NCBI RefSeq assembly: GCF_004217565.1
Contig: NZ_SHLA01000001.1
Coordinates: forward strand, 62,001-126,000
Length of the DNA: 64,000 nt
Source: Zhihengliuella halotolerans
GTDB lineage: Bacteria; Actinomycetota; Actinomycetes; Actinomycetales; Micrococcaceae
Direction: 5' to 3'
This document shows, piece after piece, positions 16,083 to 25,246 of the stretch. The position numbers were made by a program, and so were the translations under genes. The notes beneath the pieces are model-generated. The model saw nothing but the letters and a program-made list of their open reading frames with translations. It made no database searches and had not been told where the DNA came from. Position 1 is the first letter of the stretch, and every line of letters begins with the position of its first letter.

Positions 16083-18215
16083 ATGGTGGAGAACACGAAA
16101 GCAAGGCCCGAAATCGAACTGCGACGTGACGCGACGGACGTCCTCCGGCGCCTGGTGGGACGGCCCGACGTCGATTTCCACGACGGGCAGTTCGAGGCGA
16201 TTGAGGCGCTCGTCGAGGGCGGCCGGCGGGCGCTCGTGGTACAGCGCACCGGTTGGGGTAAGTCGGCCGTCTATTTCGTCGCCAGCCTTCTGCTCCGTGC
16301 TCGCGGAGCCGGGCCGACGCTCATCGTCAGCCCCCTGCTGGCCCTCATGCGCGACCAGGTCTCGGCCGCCGAGCGGGCCGGCGTACGCGCCGCCGCAATC
16401 AACTCCGCGAACGCGGTGGAGTGGGGCGAGATCAGGGGGCGCCTCGAGGCCGACGACGTCGACGTCCTGCTCGTGTCCCCCGAAAGATTGAACAACCCGC
16501 GATTCCGGGCTGAGCAGCTGCCGGACCTCGTGCGGCGGATGGGTCTGCTCGTGATCGACGAGGCACACTGCATCTCCGACTGGGGGCACGATTTCCGGCC
16601 CGACTACCGGCGGATCAAGGACCTGATCCGCGAGCTGCCGACGTCCGTTCCCGTGCTCGCGACGACGGCTACGGCCAACGAGCGCGTGGTGCACGACGTC
16701 GAGGAGCAGTTGGCCGCCGGCAGCGGCGAAGTCTTCTCGTTGCGCGGGCCGCTCGCGCGCAAGTCGCTGCGTCTGGGTGTTCTGAGGCTTTCGGGTCCTC
16801 GGGCTCAGTTGGCCTGGTTGCTTTCCAACCTGGGAAAGCTGCCGGGCAGCGGAATCGTCTACACCCTGACCGTCTCCGCCGCCGAGGACATCGCCCGCGC
16901 CCTGCGCGAGGCTGGACACGACGTCCGCGCGTACACGGGTCGCACTGATGCGCAGGAGCGGGCCGAGGCCGAAGAGGCGCTCAAAGGCAACCGAGTCAAG
17001 GCCCTGATCGCGACCAGCGCGCTCGGCATGGGCTTCGACAAACCGGACCTGGGATTCGTCGTCCACGTGGGCGCCCCGAGCTCCCCGGTGGCCTACTACC
17101 AGCAGGTCGGCCGCGCCGGCCGCGGCACCGACAACGCGGACGTCCTGCTGCTGCCCGGACCCGAGGACCGGGCGATCTGGCAGTATTTTGCGACGTCGTC
17201 GATGCCGGATCAGGAGCGCGCTGAGGCCGTGCTGGCGGCCCTCGGGCAGAACGGCACGATGTCCGCCCCGCAGCTGGAAGCGAGCGTCAACCTCCGCCGG
17301 AGCCCCCTCGAGCTGCTGCTCAAGGTACTCGCGGTCGACGGAGCGGTCGAGCGGGTCCAGGGCGGATGGTCGTCGACCGGCGTGCCCTGGGCCTACGACG
17401 CGGAGCGCTACACGAGGGTCGCCGCGGCGCGTGTCGCCGAACAGAACGCAATGCTCGACTACGAGCACACCGACGGCTGCCGCATGGAGTTCCTCTCCCG
17501 CTCCCTGGACGACCCGGCCGCGGCGGCGTGCGGCCGCTGCGACAACTGCGCGGGCGTCTGGTATCCGACGGGCATCGAGGAAACCGCCCAGCAGGGGGCG
17601 CAGACCGCGTTGGGTCGAGTCGGCGTGGAACTCGAGCCGCGCGCCATGTGGCCCTCCGGCATGGACCGGTTGGGTGTTCCCGTCAAAGGAAAGATCAAAC
17701 CCGAGGAGCAGATGAGCTCCGGCCGCGCACTGGCCCGCCTGACCGACCTCGGCTGGGGGTCGCGATTGCGCGAGATCTTCGAGGGCCAGGGAGCAGACGC
17801 GCCCATCGCCGAGGACATGCTCGGCGCGTGCGTGCAGGTGCTGTCCCAGTGGGGCTGGGAGTCCCGACCCGTCGCCGTGGTCAATCTGCCCTCTCGCCGT
17901 CGGCCCGAGCTCGTGCGCTCGCTCGCCCAAGGCCTCGCGCGCGTCGGCAGGCTGCCCTACGGGGGTGAGCTCGTCTACGCGCAGGAAGGCCCGAGGAACG
18001 GCCCGGGCGGCAGCAGCGCCTTCCGCCTTGCCGACGTGTGGGAACAGTTCGCCGTCCCCGCCGACATGGCCTCCAACATCGTGGCGGCACCCGGCCCGTT
18101 GCTCGTCGTGGACGACCTCGCGGACAGCCGTTGGACGATGACCGAGGCGGCACGCACCCTCCGCCGCGCTGGGGCCGACGGCGTGCTGCCGTTCGCGCTT
18201 GCGCTGAACGCGTAG
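16083..18215 (+). CDS. RecQ-like DNA helicase with C-terminal PRTase-like domain (RqlH type)
   Basis: This 710-residue superfamily 2 protein has all helicase motifs: RTGWGKS Walker A (54-61), DEAH with CISDWGHDFRPDY (159-174), TTATAN, and QVGRAGRG motif VI. A four-cysteine zinc module follows (DGCRMEF near 466 and CGRCDNC at 483-489). The last 120 residues resemble the ComF-type phosphoribosyltransferase fold: VAVVNLPSRRRPELVRSLAQ (598-617) and VVDDLADSRWTMTEAA (675-690), like the PRPP loop VDDVxTTGxT. This order matches mycobacterial RqlH, a 3'-5' DNA helicase. The ATG at 16083 is chosen because similarity begins there; an in-frame ATG at 15981 is also open. Confidence 0.9.
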   Translation: MVENTKARPEIELRRDATDVLRRLVGRPDVDFHDGQFEAIEALVEGGRRALVVQRTGWGKSAVYFVASLLLRARGAGPTLIVSPLLALMRDQVSAAERAGVRAAAINSANAVEWGEIRGRLEADDVDVLLVSPERLNNPRFRAEQLPDLVRRMGLLVIDEAHCISDWGHDFRPDYRRIKDLIRELPTSVPVLATTATANERVVHDVEEQLAAGSGEVFSLRGPLARKSLRLGVLRLSGPRAQLAWLLSNLGKLPGSGIVYTLTVSAAEDIARALREAGHDVRAYTGRTDAQERAEAEEALKGNRVKALIATSALGMGFDKPDLGFVVHVGAPSSPVAYYQQVGRAGRGTDNADVLLLPGPEDRAIWQYFATSSMPDQERAEAVLAALGQNGTMSAPQLEASVNLRRSPLELLLKVLAVDGAVERVQGGWSSTGVPWAYDAERYTRVAAARVAEQNAMLDYEHTDGCRMEFLSRSLDDPAAAACGRCDNCAGVWYPTGIEETAQQGAQTALGRVGVELEPRAMWPSGMDRLGVPVKGKIKPEEQMSSGRALARLTDLGWGSRLREIFEGQGADAPIAEDMLGACVQVLSQWGWESRPVAVVNLPSRRRPELVRSLAQGLARVGRLPYGGELVYAQEGPRNGPGGSSAFRLADVWEQFAVPADMASNIVAAPGPLLVVDDLADSRWTMTEAARTLRRAGADGVLPFALALNA

Positions 18216-18256
18216 CGGGGGACCTGGCTCTCAGTGTCGAGGACTAGACTTGCCCC

Positions 18257-19162
18257 ATGCTCGAAACGCTGCTCTGGGTCCTTCTGCCGATCCTGGTCCT
18301 GACGCTCGGCTACTGGTGGATCACCAACCTCCGGAGGCGCAACGCACACCAGGTGGCCGCCGCCGTGACGCCCGAGTCGGCCCGAGCCGCCGCCGGGCGA
18401 CTGACTGAAGAGCAGCACCGTGCGGTGTACCGGAACCTGGCCGCCGGAAACTTCCTCGCCGCCGTGCAGGAGTACCGCAACGCTACCGGGACGCGCAGCT
18501 TCAAGGAGTGCATCGTCGCGGTCCGCAGCCTCGAGACACACCCCCAGGTCGCAGGCAACGGTCTCCAGCGCAAGGCCGAGCCGGAGGCCGCCCGCGAGAC
18601 CGAGGGGCCGACGCCGGATGCGGCGGACGCGGGGGACGAACAGTCGCTCGAGGGGACCGGCTCACTGCCCGACGGTTTCGTGGTCCCCGACGACTGGACC
18701 CAGGAATTCGGCCGTGGATCCGGACGCAGGATCGCGACCTACAAGATCACCGAGCAAGTCGACGGCCAGACGCGCGAATTCAGCACCGCAGACCTCCCCC
18801 CGGCGGAAGCCGACCAGTTCCAGTCACTCATGCGTGACGGCAACTACGCTGGTGCGGCCGACCTGCTGGCCAACTTCTCCGGGCTCACCCGCGAGAAGAT
18901 CGAGCCCCTGCTCGAGTCCGCCCCCGACGCGGTCCGCGGTATCCCGGAGGGAGGGGCTTCGGACTTCGGGTTCGAGGGAGAGGGGCCCGACGGGCGCATC
19001 TCGTTCAACTCGGCGAACCTGCCCGAGGAGCAGCGGGCTGCGCTCCTCAAACACCTCGCCGAAGGGCGCCTCGAGGAAGCCGGCCGGATCGTCTCCGATT
19101 CCACTGGACTCTCGGAGGCCGCCGTCCGCCAGGTGCTCTCCTCCTTCAAGGACGGGCGCTGA
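18257..19162 (+). CDS. Membrane-anchored protein with three 45-residue repeats
   Basis: I do not recognise a named family. The 301-residue protein has one N-terminal membrane helix (5-24, followed by LRRR, so the rest is cytoplasmic) and then three related helical units at about 47-93, 177-222 and 251-297. Each has the pattern L-x-x-E-Q/E, a central A-x-G-x-x-x-x-A, then TGL/SGL and a final amphipathic helix (for example LPEEQRAALLKHLAEGRLEE). Acidic linkers separate them. Unit 1 looks distantly like the C-terminal domain of ribosomal protein L7/L12. It starts 41 bases after the helicase gene on the same strand, so they may be co-transcribed. Confidence 0.8.
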   Translation: MLETLLWVLLPILVLTLGYWWITNLRRRNAHQVAAAVTPESARAAAGRLTEEQHRAVYRNLAAGNFLAAVQEYRNATGTRSFKECIVAVRSLETHPQVAGNGLQRKAEPEAARETEGPTPDAADAGDEQSLEGTGSLPDGFVVPDDWTQEFGRGSGRRIATYKITEQVDGQTREFSTADLPPAEADQFQSLMRDGNYAGAADLLANFSGLTREKIEPLLESAPDAVRGIPEGGASDFGFEGEGPDGRISFNSANLPEEQRAALLKHLAEGRLEEAGRIVSDSTGLSEAAVRQVLSSFKDGR

Positions 19163-19327
19163 GCCCCGGAACGGGGCGAAAACTCCCGCCACGCTGGGCA
19201 TGACTTTCTGAAACCGGCACGTAGCGGCAAGTGCCGTGCGCCGCGTGCCAATCTATGGACGTGGCGCAGATCATAGTGTGACTCCCAGCCGTGAAAAACG
19301 GTGTCCGCAGACCGGGGAGGACCACGC

Positions 19328-20971
19328 ATGAACGGCCCAGCTGAAGTGCTCATCACCAACGCCCGCATCGATCCAGACGGATCCGGCGGAGCGACCAGTG
19401 CCCAGATGGCGATCAGCGGCTCCCGCATCGCGGCGCTCGGCGACGATCTGGGCGCGCAGCTAGGACCCGACACGCGGATCGTCGATCTGGACGGCCGCTA
19501 CGTGATGCCCGGATTCGCCGACGTTCACACCCACCACCTGCTGGCCGGTCAGGCCGACCTCTTCGAGCTCCAGATCAGCCCGGCGGCAGCCCTGGACGAG
19601 TTCCTCGACCGGCTTGCCGCCCACGCGGCGCAGCTGGGCCCGGACGAATGGGTCGTCGGCGGGAACTGGGGCAGCGGGCTGCTCGATGCGATCAATACCA
19701 CTGAAGCGCGCGCACGACTGGACGAAGCCACGGGCGGCCGACCCACGATGCTGCGCGACGACAGCAAACACAACCGCTGGGTCAACAGCGCCGCGCTCGC
19801 TGCTGCCGGCATCACCGACGCAACGCCCGACCCGGACGGCGGACAGATCCTCCGAGACCAATGGGGGCGCGCCACCGGCGTCCTCATCGAAGCCGGTGGA
19901 CTCGCGGTCGAGACGGCCCGGTCGGCGGCTGGGCAGGCCTCGGTCGAGCGGACGGCCCGCGCCTCGGAGCGCGGCATCGAGATTCTGCACTCCCACGGCA
20001 TCACCGCCTTCCAGGACGCTGGCGCCTCGCTGCAACTCCTCGAGGGCCTCAAGCACCTTGACGACGACGGTCGGCTGAAGGCCTGGGTCGTGACGTCGAT
20101 GCTAGCGAACGACTTCATCTTTGGCGTCGAGCCGCTCGGCGAGGGCATCATCGAGCGGCGCGAGGCCTACCGCTCTCAGCACCACCGGCCCGACTTCATC
20201 AAGATCTTCCTCGACGGCGTCCCGCCGACGCGCAGTGGCGCCTTCCTCGAGCCCTACCTGCCCGACGACCTGCACGGGTGCGACCACCGCGGGCACACCA
20301 CGATGAACCCGGCCGAACTCGAAAAGTGGTTGCTCTCCACGGCCGAGCGCGGCATCTCGGCCAAGGTCCACTGCACGGGCGACGCCTCCGTCCGGCTCGT
20401 GCTCGACGCCGTCGAGAAGGTGCGTGAGCGTGGTTTCGACCGGCCTCGGTACCATGTGGCCCACGGCCAGTTCGTGCACCCGGACGACATCGGCCGCTTC
20501 GCGCAGCTCGGGGTCGAGGCGGACCTCTCGCCCGCACTCTGGTTCCCGGGGGTGATCGCCGAGGCCATCGCGACGGTGCTGCCGGCCGATCGGGCGACCC
20601 GCATGCAGCCCAACCGCGACCTGCTCGATGCCGGCGCGCTCCTGGCCGGCGGATCGGACTGGCCCGTCGCCGAGAGCCCCAACCCCTGGGAGGCGATCTA
20701 CGGGCTCGTCACCCGGCAGGACCCGACCGGACGTTTCCCCGGGACGCTGTGGCCCGAGCAGGGCATCGGCTTCTCACAGGCGATCGCCGCCTACACCACG
20801 TCGTGCGTGCGGGCCATGGGCCTCGACGATGTGACCGGAAGGCTCACCCCCGGGCTCTCCGCCGACTTCGTCGTCCTCGACGAGAGCCCCTACGACGTCC
20901 ACATTGATCAGCTGCCGCGCTTCGGCGCGTCCCAGACGTGGTTCGCCGGCGAAACCGTCTACGCCAAGTGA
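19328..20971 (+). CDS. YtcJ-like metal-dependent amidohydrolase
   Basis: This 547-residue protein belongs to the amidohydrolase superfamily, YtcJ/amidohydrolase-3 branch. Metal-binding HxH is in GFADVHTHH (67-69), the middle lysine region is DFIKIFLDGV, later histidines lie in AKVHCTGD and YHVAHGQF, and the catalytic aspartate is in GGSDWPVAES, a YtcJ hallmark. The ATG at 19328 has GGGGAGG upstream, so it is preferred over an in-frame start 27 bases earlier. It is followed 23 bases later by an MFS transporter, suggesting uptake and hydrolysis (or export) of one amide or ester substrate. The substrate is unknown. Confidence 0.88.
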   Translation: MNGPAEVLITNARIDPDGSGGATSAQMAISGSRIAALGDDLGAQLGPDTRIVDLDGRYVMPGFADVHTHHLLAGQADLFELQISPAAALDEFLDRLAAHAAQLGPDEWVVGGNWGSGLLDAINTTEARARLDEATGGRPTMLRDDSKHNRWVNSAALAAAGITDATPDPDGGQILRDQWGRATGVLIEAGGLAVETARSAAGQASVERTARASERGIEILHSHGITAFQDAGASLQLLEGLKHLDDDGRLKAWVVTSMLANDFIFGVEPLGEGIIERREAYRSQHHRPDFIKIFLDGVPPTRSGAFLEPYLPDDLHGCDHRGHTTMNPAELEKWLLSTAERGISAKVHCTGDASVRLVLDAVEKVRERGFDRPRYHVAHGQFVHPDDIGRFAQLGVEADLSPALWFPGVIAEAIATVLPADRATRMQPNRDLLDAGALLAGGSDWPVAESPNPWEAIYGLVTRQDPTGRFPGTLWPEQGIGFSQAIAAYTTSCVRAMGLDDVTGRLTPGLSADFVVLDESPYDVHIDQLPRFGASQTWFAGETVYAK

Positions 20972-20994
20972 ACTCACCCAGCGCAAGGAAGACC

Positions 20995-22224
20995 ATGACC
21001 GTCTCATCGCTCCGCACCAGCGGCGACCTGCGTCCGCTCGTGTTCGTCGGCGCCTACTCCGCCGTCCTCTATTCCGTCCTGCTCATCGCGCCCGTCATCG
21101 CCGGTAAGCTCATCGCCGAATTCGACCTCACGCCGACGCAGGTCGGGCTGGTTTTCTCACTCGAACTCGGCGCGTTCAGTCTCGCGACCGTGCCCGCCTA
21201 TCTCTGGCTGCGCCGGGCCAACCTCAAACACGTGACGATCGGATGCACGCTCGCGGTCGCCGTCGGCAACGCGGTCTCCGGAATGGTCGACGCCTATCCG
21301 GCCCTGCTGGCGGCCCGCTTCTTCACGGCGCTCGCGGCCGGCTCCATCACGGTGATCCTGCTGAGCCGATGCTCGCGGGTCGGCAATCCGAGCCGGGCGT
21401 TCGGGGTGTTCGTCGTCGCCCAGCTGGCCATGGGCGCGCTGATCCTCGCCGTGTTCCCCGTGCTGTTCGCGGGAGTCGGCGTCGCCGCCGTGTACTGGAC
21501 GCTGGCCGTCCTCGTGTTGTGCTGCCTGCCGGCGGCCCGGCTGCTCGACGGGGACTTCCTCCGCCGCGCCGCCTCGGCACCAACGGTCGTCGCCGCCAAG
21601 GGGCGTCACGCGTCACGCGTCGGGTTCGTGCTGGCGCTCGCCGCGCTCTTCGCGTTCTACGTGGCGCTCTCCGGCACCTGGACGTTCATGGCCCAGGTCG
21701 CCACTGCGGCCGGGGTCGGGGAGGATCCGACCAGCCTGGTGCTCGCCCTCGCCACAGTGGCGGGCATCGCCTCCGCCCTGTTCGCCTCGATCCGCGGCGA
21801 TACTCCACATCGGTGGGCCTACCTCGCGGGCGGATACGCGGCGATGGGGATCTCCGTCGCCTTGCTGGCCGGCGGCCCCGGGCTGTTGCGCTTCGCCCTC
21901 GCGGCCGTGGTCTTCAAGTTCGCGTGGACCTTCATCCTGCCGTACCTGCTCTCGACGCTCGCCGATGTCGGCGGTGGCGGCGGCCACGTCATGAACACGA
22001 GCAACCTCATGATCGGTTCCGGCTTCGCGCTCGGTCCCCTGCTGGGCGGCGCGCTCATCGAGGGCACCGGCGGTTTCGGGGCGATGATCGCGGTCTCGGT
22101 CCTCGGCGTCGTCCTCTCGGGCGCGCTCGTGCTGTGGGCCCACCCTCGACGCGGTCGCGGCGGGGACGACGACGCACCGGAGGCTGCCGACGCCACGTCC
22201 GCGGGCGGCCACCGGGCGCCGTGA
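20995..22224 (+). CDS. MFS transporter
   Basis: This 409-residue major facilitator has about twelve hydrophobic segments and a short arginine-containing loop after the second helix (LWLRRANLK). The long hydrophobic stretches VLYSVLLIAPVIAGKLI and GFVLALAALFAFYVALSG are clear. I start at ATG 20995, with AAGGAAG upstream; the frame is open further up but that part overlaps the amidohydrolase gene. The C-terminus is a charged cytoplasmic tail. The operon-like spacing to the amidohydrolase suggests transport of that enzyme's substrate or product. Confidence 0.87.
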   Translation: MTVSSLRTSGDLRPLVFVGAYSAVLYSVLLIAPVIAGKLIAEFDLTPTQVGLVFSLELGAFSLATVPAYLWLRRANLKHVTIGCTLAVAVGNAVSGMVDAYPALLAARFFTALAAGSITVILLSRCSRVGNPSRAFGVFVVAQLAMGALILAVFPVLFAGVGVAAVYWTLAVLVLCCLPAARLLDGDFLRRAASAPTVVAAKGRHASRVGFVLALAALFAFYVALSGTWTFMAQVATAAGVGEDPTSLVLALATVAGIASALFASIRGDTPHRWAYLAGGYAAMGISVALLAGGPGLLRFALAAVVFKFAWTFILPYLLSTLADVGGGGGHVMNTSNLMIGSGFALGPLLGGALIEGTGGFGAMIAVSVLGVVLSGALVLWAHPRRGRGGDDDAPEAADATSAGGHRAP

Positions 22225-22246
22225 CCCGACCTCGAAGGCCGTGCCG

Positions 22247-22723
22247 TCAGCGCGCGGCGCGGAACAGCACGAGCTGCGAGAGCGGATCGTCCGCGGGCAC
22301 CCCGTGAAAGGACGGCCGGCGGGCGATTTCGGCGAAGCCGAGCCGCGAGTGCATGCGCAGGGATGCGGTGTTCCGCTCGTTCGTGAAGTAGTACGCGGAC
22401 TCGGCGCGCTCCCAGATCCAGTCCAGGCGGGCCAGCGTCAGTCCGGCCCCCACGCCCTGCCGCCGGAAGCGCGGGTGCACGACGACGCCGCCCAGGTAGT
22501 GCCCCGCAGGCGCCGGGCCGTCGGGCTCGCGGTGCAGGTGCGTCTTGCCCGCGCCCACGAGGGCCCCGCCGAGGAGGGCGACCTGGACGACGCGATGACC
22601 ACTCGATTGCAGGGCATCGCCGCCCCAGCGCGGGTGACCCGCGGCGTCCTGCATCGCGTGCAGCGCATCGAGGTCCTCGGCGCGCGCACGGCGGATCACG
22701 AATTTCCCGAGCCGATTCGCCAT
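22247..22723 (-). CDS. GNAT N-acetyltransferase
   Basis: This 158-residue acetyltransferase has the acetyl-CoA binding loop in VVVHPRFRRQGVGAGLT and the end motif NTASLRMHSRLGFAEIAR, both typical of GNAT enzymes. I start it at ATG 22723 (MANRLGKF), with GGAAGA about 9 bases upstream; the frame is open further, but only through a tRNA and a terminator. It is the first gene downstream of tRNA-Ser(GCT), separated by a terminator. The substrate is unknown. Confidence 0.85.
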   Translation of the reverse strand: MANRLGKFVIRRARAEDLDALHAMQDAAGHPRWGGDALQSSGHRVVQVALLGGALVGAGKTHLHREPDGPAPAGHYLGGVVVHPRFRRQGVGAGLTLARLDWIWERAESAYYFTNERNTASLRMHSRLGFAEIARRPSFHGVPADDPLSQLVLFRAAR

Positions 22724-22781
22724 GGGGAGAGTCTTCCACGATCCCGTGGCCCAGCGCTGCGATCCAACGCCGGGTGGCAAC

Positions 22782-22810
22782 AAAAAACCCCCTCTGACGA
22801 GGGGGTTTTT
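22782..22810 (-). terminator. Rho-independent terminator of tRNA-Ser(GCT)
   Basis: Stem AAAAACCCCCTC with GAGGGGGTTTTTT and a four-base loop, read on the minus strand, lies directly after the encoded CCA of the tRNA. T-tracts on both strands make it bidirectional. Confidence 0.88.
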
Positions 22811-22813
22811 GGC

Positions 22814-22902
22814 GGACACGGGGGGATTTGAACCCCCGGTCGAGTTTAACCCCGACCCTTCATTAGCAGTGAAGTCCGTTCGGCCGCTCCGGCACGTGTC
22901 CA
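22814..22902 (-). tRNA. tRNA-Ser (GCT anticodon)
   Basis: The minus strand gives an 89-nt class II tRNA: acceptor GGACACG with CGTGTCC, discriminator G, anticodon stem CTTCA/TGAAG around CTGCTAA, and a long variable arm. CCA is encoded at 22813-22811. It reads AGC and AGU. Confidence 0.95.
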
Positions 22903-22996
22903 GACCGCTGGCAAGCCAGCTAGACAAGACTAGCGAATCCGCCCGGTCCGATCAAAACGGGGCTCTCCCGGAGCCGTGCCGACGTCGCCGAGCTGG

Positions 22997-25123
22997 TCAG
23001 CCGGCGACGTGACGCCACAGGAATTCGTAGCTGGTGGCCTGTTTGCGGGCGGTCTGCCGGTTGTCGGTGGCGCCGGCGTGGCCACCCTCGAGGTCCTCGT
23101 GGTACCAGACGTTCGCCGCCCCGCGGTCGGACATCTTCGCGTACATCTTCCGGGCCTGGACCGGCCCGACCCGGTCGTCGCTCGTCGCCGTCCAGATCAG
23201 CGATGCCGGGAACACGGCCTCCGCATCCATCTCGTCGAGCCGGTGCAGGGGCGAGAACGTCCGCACGAAATCCCACTCCTCGGGCACATCCGGGTCGCCG
23301 TATTCCGCGATCCACGAGTGCCCCGCGGAGAGCTGCGTGTAGCGGCGCATGTCTAGCAGCGGCACGCCGCACGAGATCGCCCCGAACAGCTCCGGATAGC
23401 CGGTCATCATGTTGCCCATGAGCAGCCCGCCGTTGCTGCCGCCCGAGGCCGCCAGGTGTTCCGGGCTCGTGACGCCGCGGCTCACGAGGTCCCGCGCTAT
23501 CGCCGCGAAGTCCTCGTAGGCGCGGTGCCGGTTCGCCTTCAGCGCGGCCTGGTGCCAGCGCGGACCGTACTCGCCGCCGCCGCGGATGTTGGCGACCACG
23601 TACACACCCGTGCGACCGTCGTCGTTCCGGCGGGTCAACCAGGCGCGGCCCACGGCCGCGGAGTACGACGGCGTCAGGCTGATCTGGAAGCCCCCGTAGC
23701 CGTTCATGAGGGTCGGGTTGGCGCCGTCAAGCGCAAGGTCCGCCGGGCCGACTTGGAAGTACGGGACGGCGGTGCCGTCGTCGCTCGTGGCGAAGTGCTG
23801 CTCGACGCTCAGCCCGTCCGCCTCGAACCGCTCGACCGCCCGCTTCACCGCGGTGAGGCCGGACAGGGCGGGGGCGCCGCCGCCGACGCCCAGCGTGCCG
23901 CGCATCAGGGTCGACGGGGTGGTGAACCCGGTGCGCGTGAACCAGAGGTCGTTGCCGGCATGCTCGTCCTCGTCGTCGACCACTCCGACTGCCACCGTCT
24001 CGAGCGAGCCGCCCGCGTCGAGCTCGGTGAGCTCCCAGTCGCCGGCGGGGGAGGCGACGAGGACGGCGGAGACGACGTCGCGCAGCACCATCAGCACGAG
24101 GTAGTCGCGGGTGAACGCGTACGACTGCAGCGACGTGCGCTCGTCGGGAGTGAAGACCACCCGTACCGCGTGCTCCCCGGCGAGGTAGGCGTCGAGCTCG
24201 GCGACGGCCAGGGAGCCGGCGGGGACCAGGGTGCCGGCCGCGTCCCAGTCCGTGCGCGGGCTGAAGAGGACCCACTGGCGGTGCACGTCGACGTCGACGT
24301 CGGTCGGGACGTCGATGAGCCGCCACTCGCCGTCCACCTCGACGTGGGCGCGGGAGTGATGGAAGTCGATCATGTCGAACGCGAAGGAGCGCTCGAAGCC
24401 CGGCGTGGAGTCCCGGCTGACGACGGCCATCACGTGGTCGGCGGATACCGAGAAGACCTCCGGCGCGTCCGCGGGGTCCACACCCCGTTCGAGGCGGCGG
24501 ACGGTGCGCGCATACGAGGACTTCGTAACGGTCGGCTGCCCGTCGGCGTCCGGCCCGAAGTCGGTGGCGAGGTAGATGGCGTCCGGCCCCGCCCACGACA
24601 GGCTGCTCTTCGCCACCGGGACGTCGAACCCTCCGACGGCCGGGGCCACGAAGGCGCGGTCGACGACGTCGTACTCGCGGATCCGCACGGCGTCGCCGCC
24701 GTCGGGGGAGAGCTTGACCAGCGCCCGCCGGTACTCCTGCCCGGGCGCGGGTCGCAGCATCGTCACGCCCGCGTACATCCAGTCGGTTCCCTCCGCGGCG
24801 GCGAGGGCGTCGACGTCGAGCAGGATCTCCCAGTCGGGGTCGTCGCGCAGGTACGAGTCCCAGCTCGTGCGCCGCCAGAGGCCCTTGGGGTTCTCAGCGT
24901 CACGCCAGAAGTTGTAGTAGAACTCCCCGCGCTTGACGACGCCCGGGATCCGGTCCTCTGCGTCGAGCGCCTCGAGCAGGGAAGCCTCCAGAGCCTCGAA
25001 GGCGGGGGTGTGGAGCCAGGCCTCGGTGGCGCTGTTGCGCTCGCGCACCCAGTCCAGCGCCTCGGGTGAATGGATGTCCTCGAGCCACGTGTACGGGTCC
25101 GTCTGGTGCGTCGTCTCGGTCAT
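22997..25123 (-). CDS. Prolyl oligopeptidase family serine peptidase (S9A)
   Basis: This 708-residue protein cleaves peptides, typically after proline. It begins with the S9A entry motif DPYTWLEDIHSPEALDWV, has a seven-bladed propeller in the middle, and a C-terminal alpha/beta-hydrolase domain with nucleophile Ser563 in SGGSNGGLL, Asp near 649 in TSDDRVGP and His near 682 in EGGHAG. The NIRGGGEYG segment is also diagnostic. There is no signal peptide, so it is probably cytoplasmic. It is divergent from the FAD/NAD(P)-binding gene. Confidence 0.93.
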   Translation of the reverse strand: MTETTHQTDPYTWLEDIHSPEALDWVRERNSATEAWLHTPAFEALEASLLEALDAEDRIPGVVKRGEFYYNFWRDAENPKGLWRRTSWDSYLRDDPDWEILLDVDALAAAEGTDWMYAGVTMLRPAPGQEYRRALVKLSPDGGDAVRIREYDVVDRAFVAPAVGGFDVPVAKSSLSWAGPDAIYLATDFGPDADGQPTVTKSSYARTVRRLERGVDPADAPEVFSVSADHVMAVVSRDSTPGFERSFAFDMIDFHHSRAHVEVDGEWRLIDVPTDVDVDVHRQWVLFSPRTDWDAAGTLVPAGSLAVAELDAYLAGEHAVRVVFTPDERTSLQSYAFTRDYLVLMVLRDVVSAVLVASPAGDWELTELDAGGSLETVAVGVVDDEDEHAGNDLWFTRTGFTTPSTLMRGTLGVGGGAPALSGLTAVKRAVERFEADGLSVEQHFATSDDGTAVPYFQVGPADLALDGANPTLMNGYGGFQISLTPSYSAAVGRAWLTRRNDDGRTGVYVVANIRGGGEYGPRWHQAALKANRHRAYEDFAAIARDLVSRGVTSPEHLAASGGSNGGLLMGNMMTGYPELFGAISCGVPLLDMRRYTQLSAGHSWIAEYGDPDVPEEWDFVRTFSPLHRLDEMDAEAVFPASLIWTATSDDRVGPVQARKMYAKMSDRGAANVWYHEDLEGGHAGATDNRQTARKQATSYEFLWRHVAG

Positions 25124-25246
25124 CCGCTCAGTCTAGGGTTCGGCTGGCGCGCTAGGCTGAAGGGGTTGCCGCCGTGTCCATCCGGGACGGCGGCTGAAGT
25201 AATTCGACGCGTCAGCATGCCCGGGCCCGGGCAGGGAGGAGCCCCA

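Noticed and set aside
23456-25069. 537-codon plus-strand frame over the prolyl oligopeptidase gene
   Set aside because: Antisense shadow; the product is Arg/Gly/Val-rich with no domain, while the opposite strand encodes a complete S9A enzyme.
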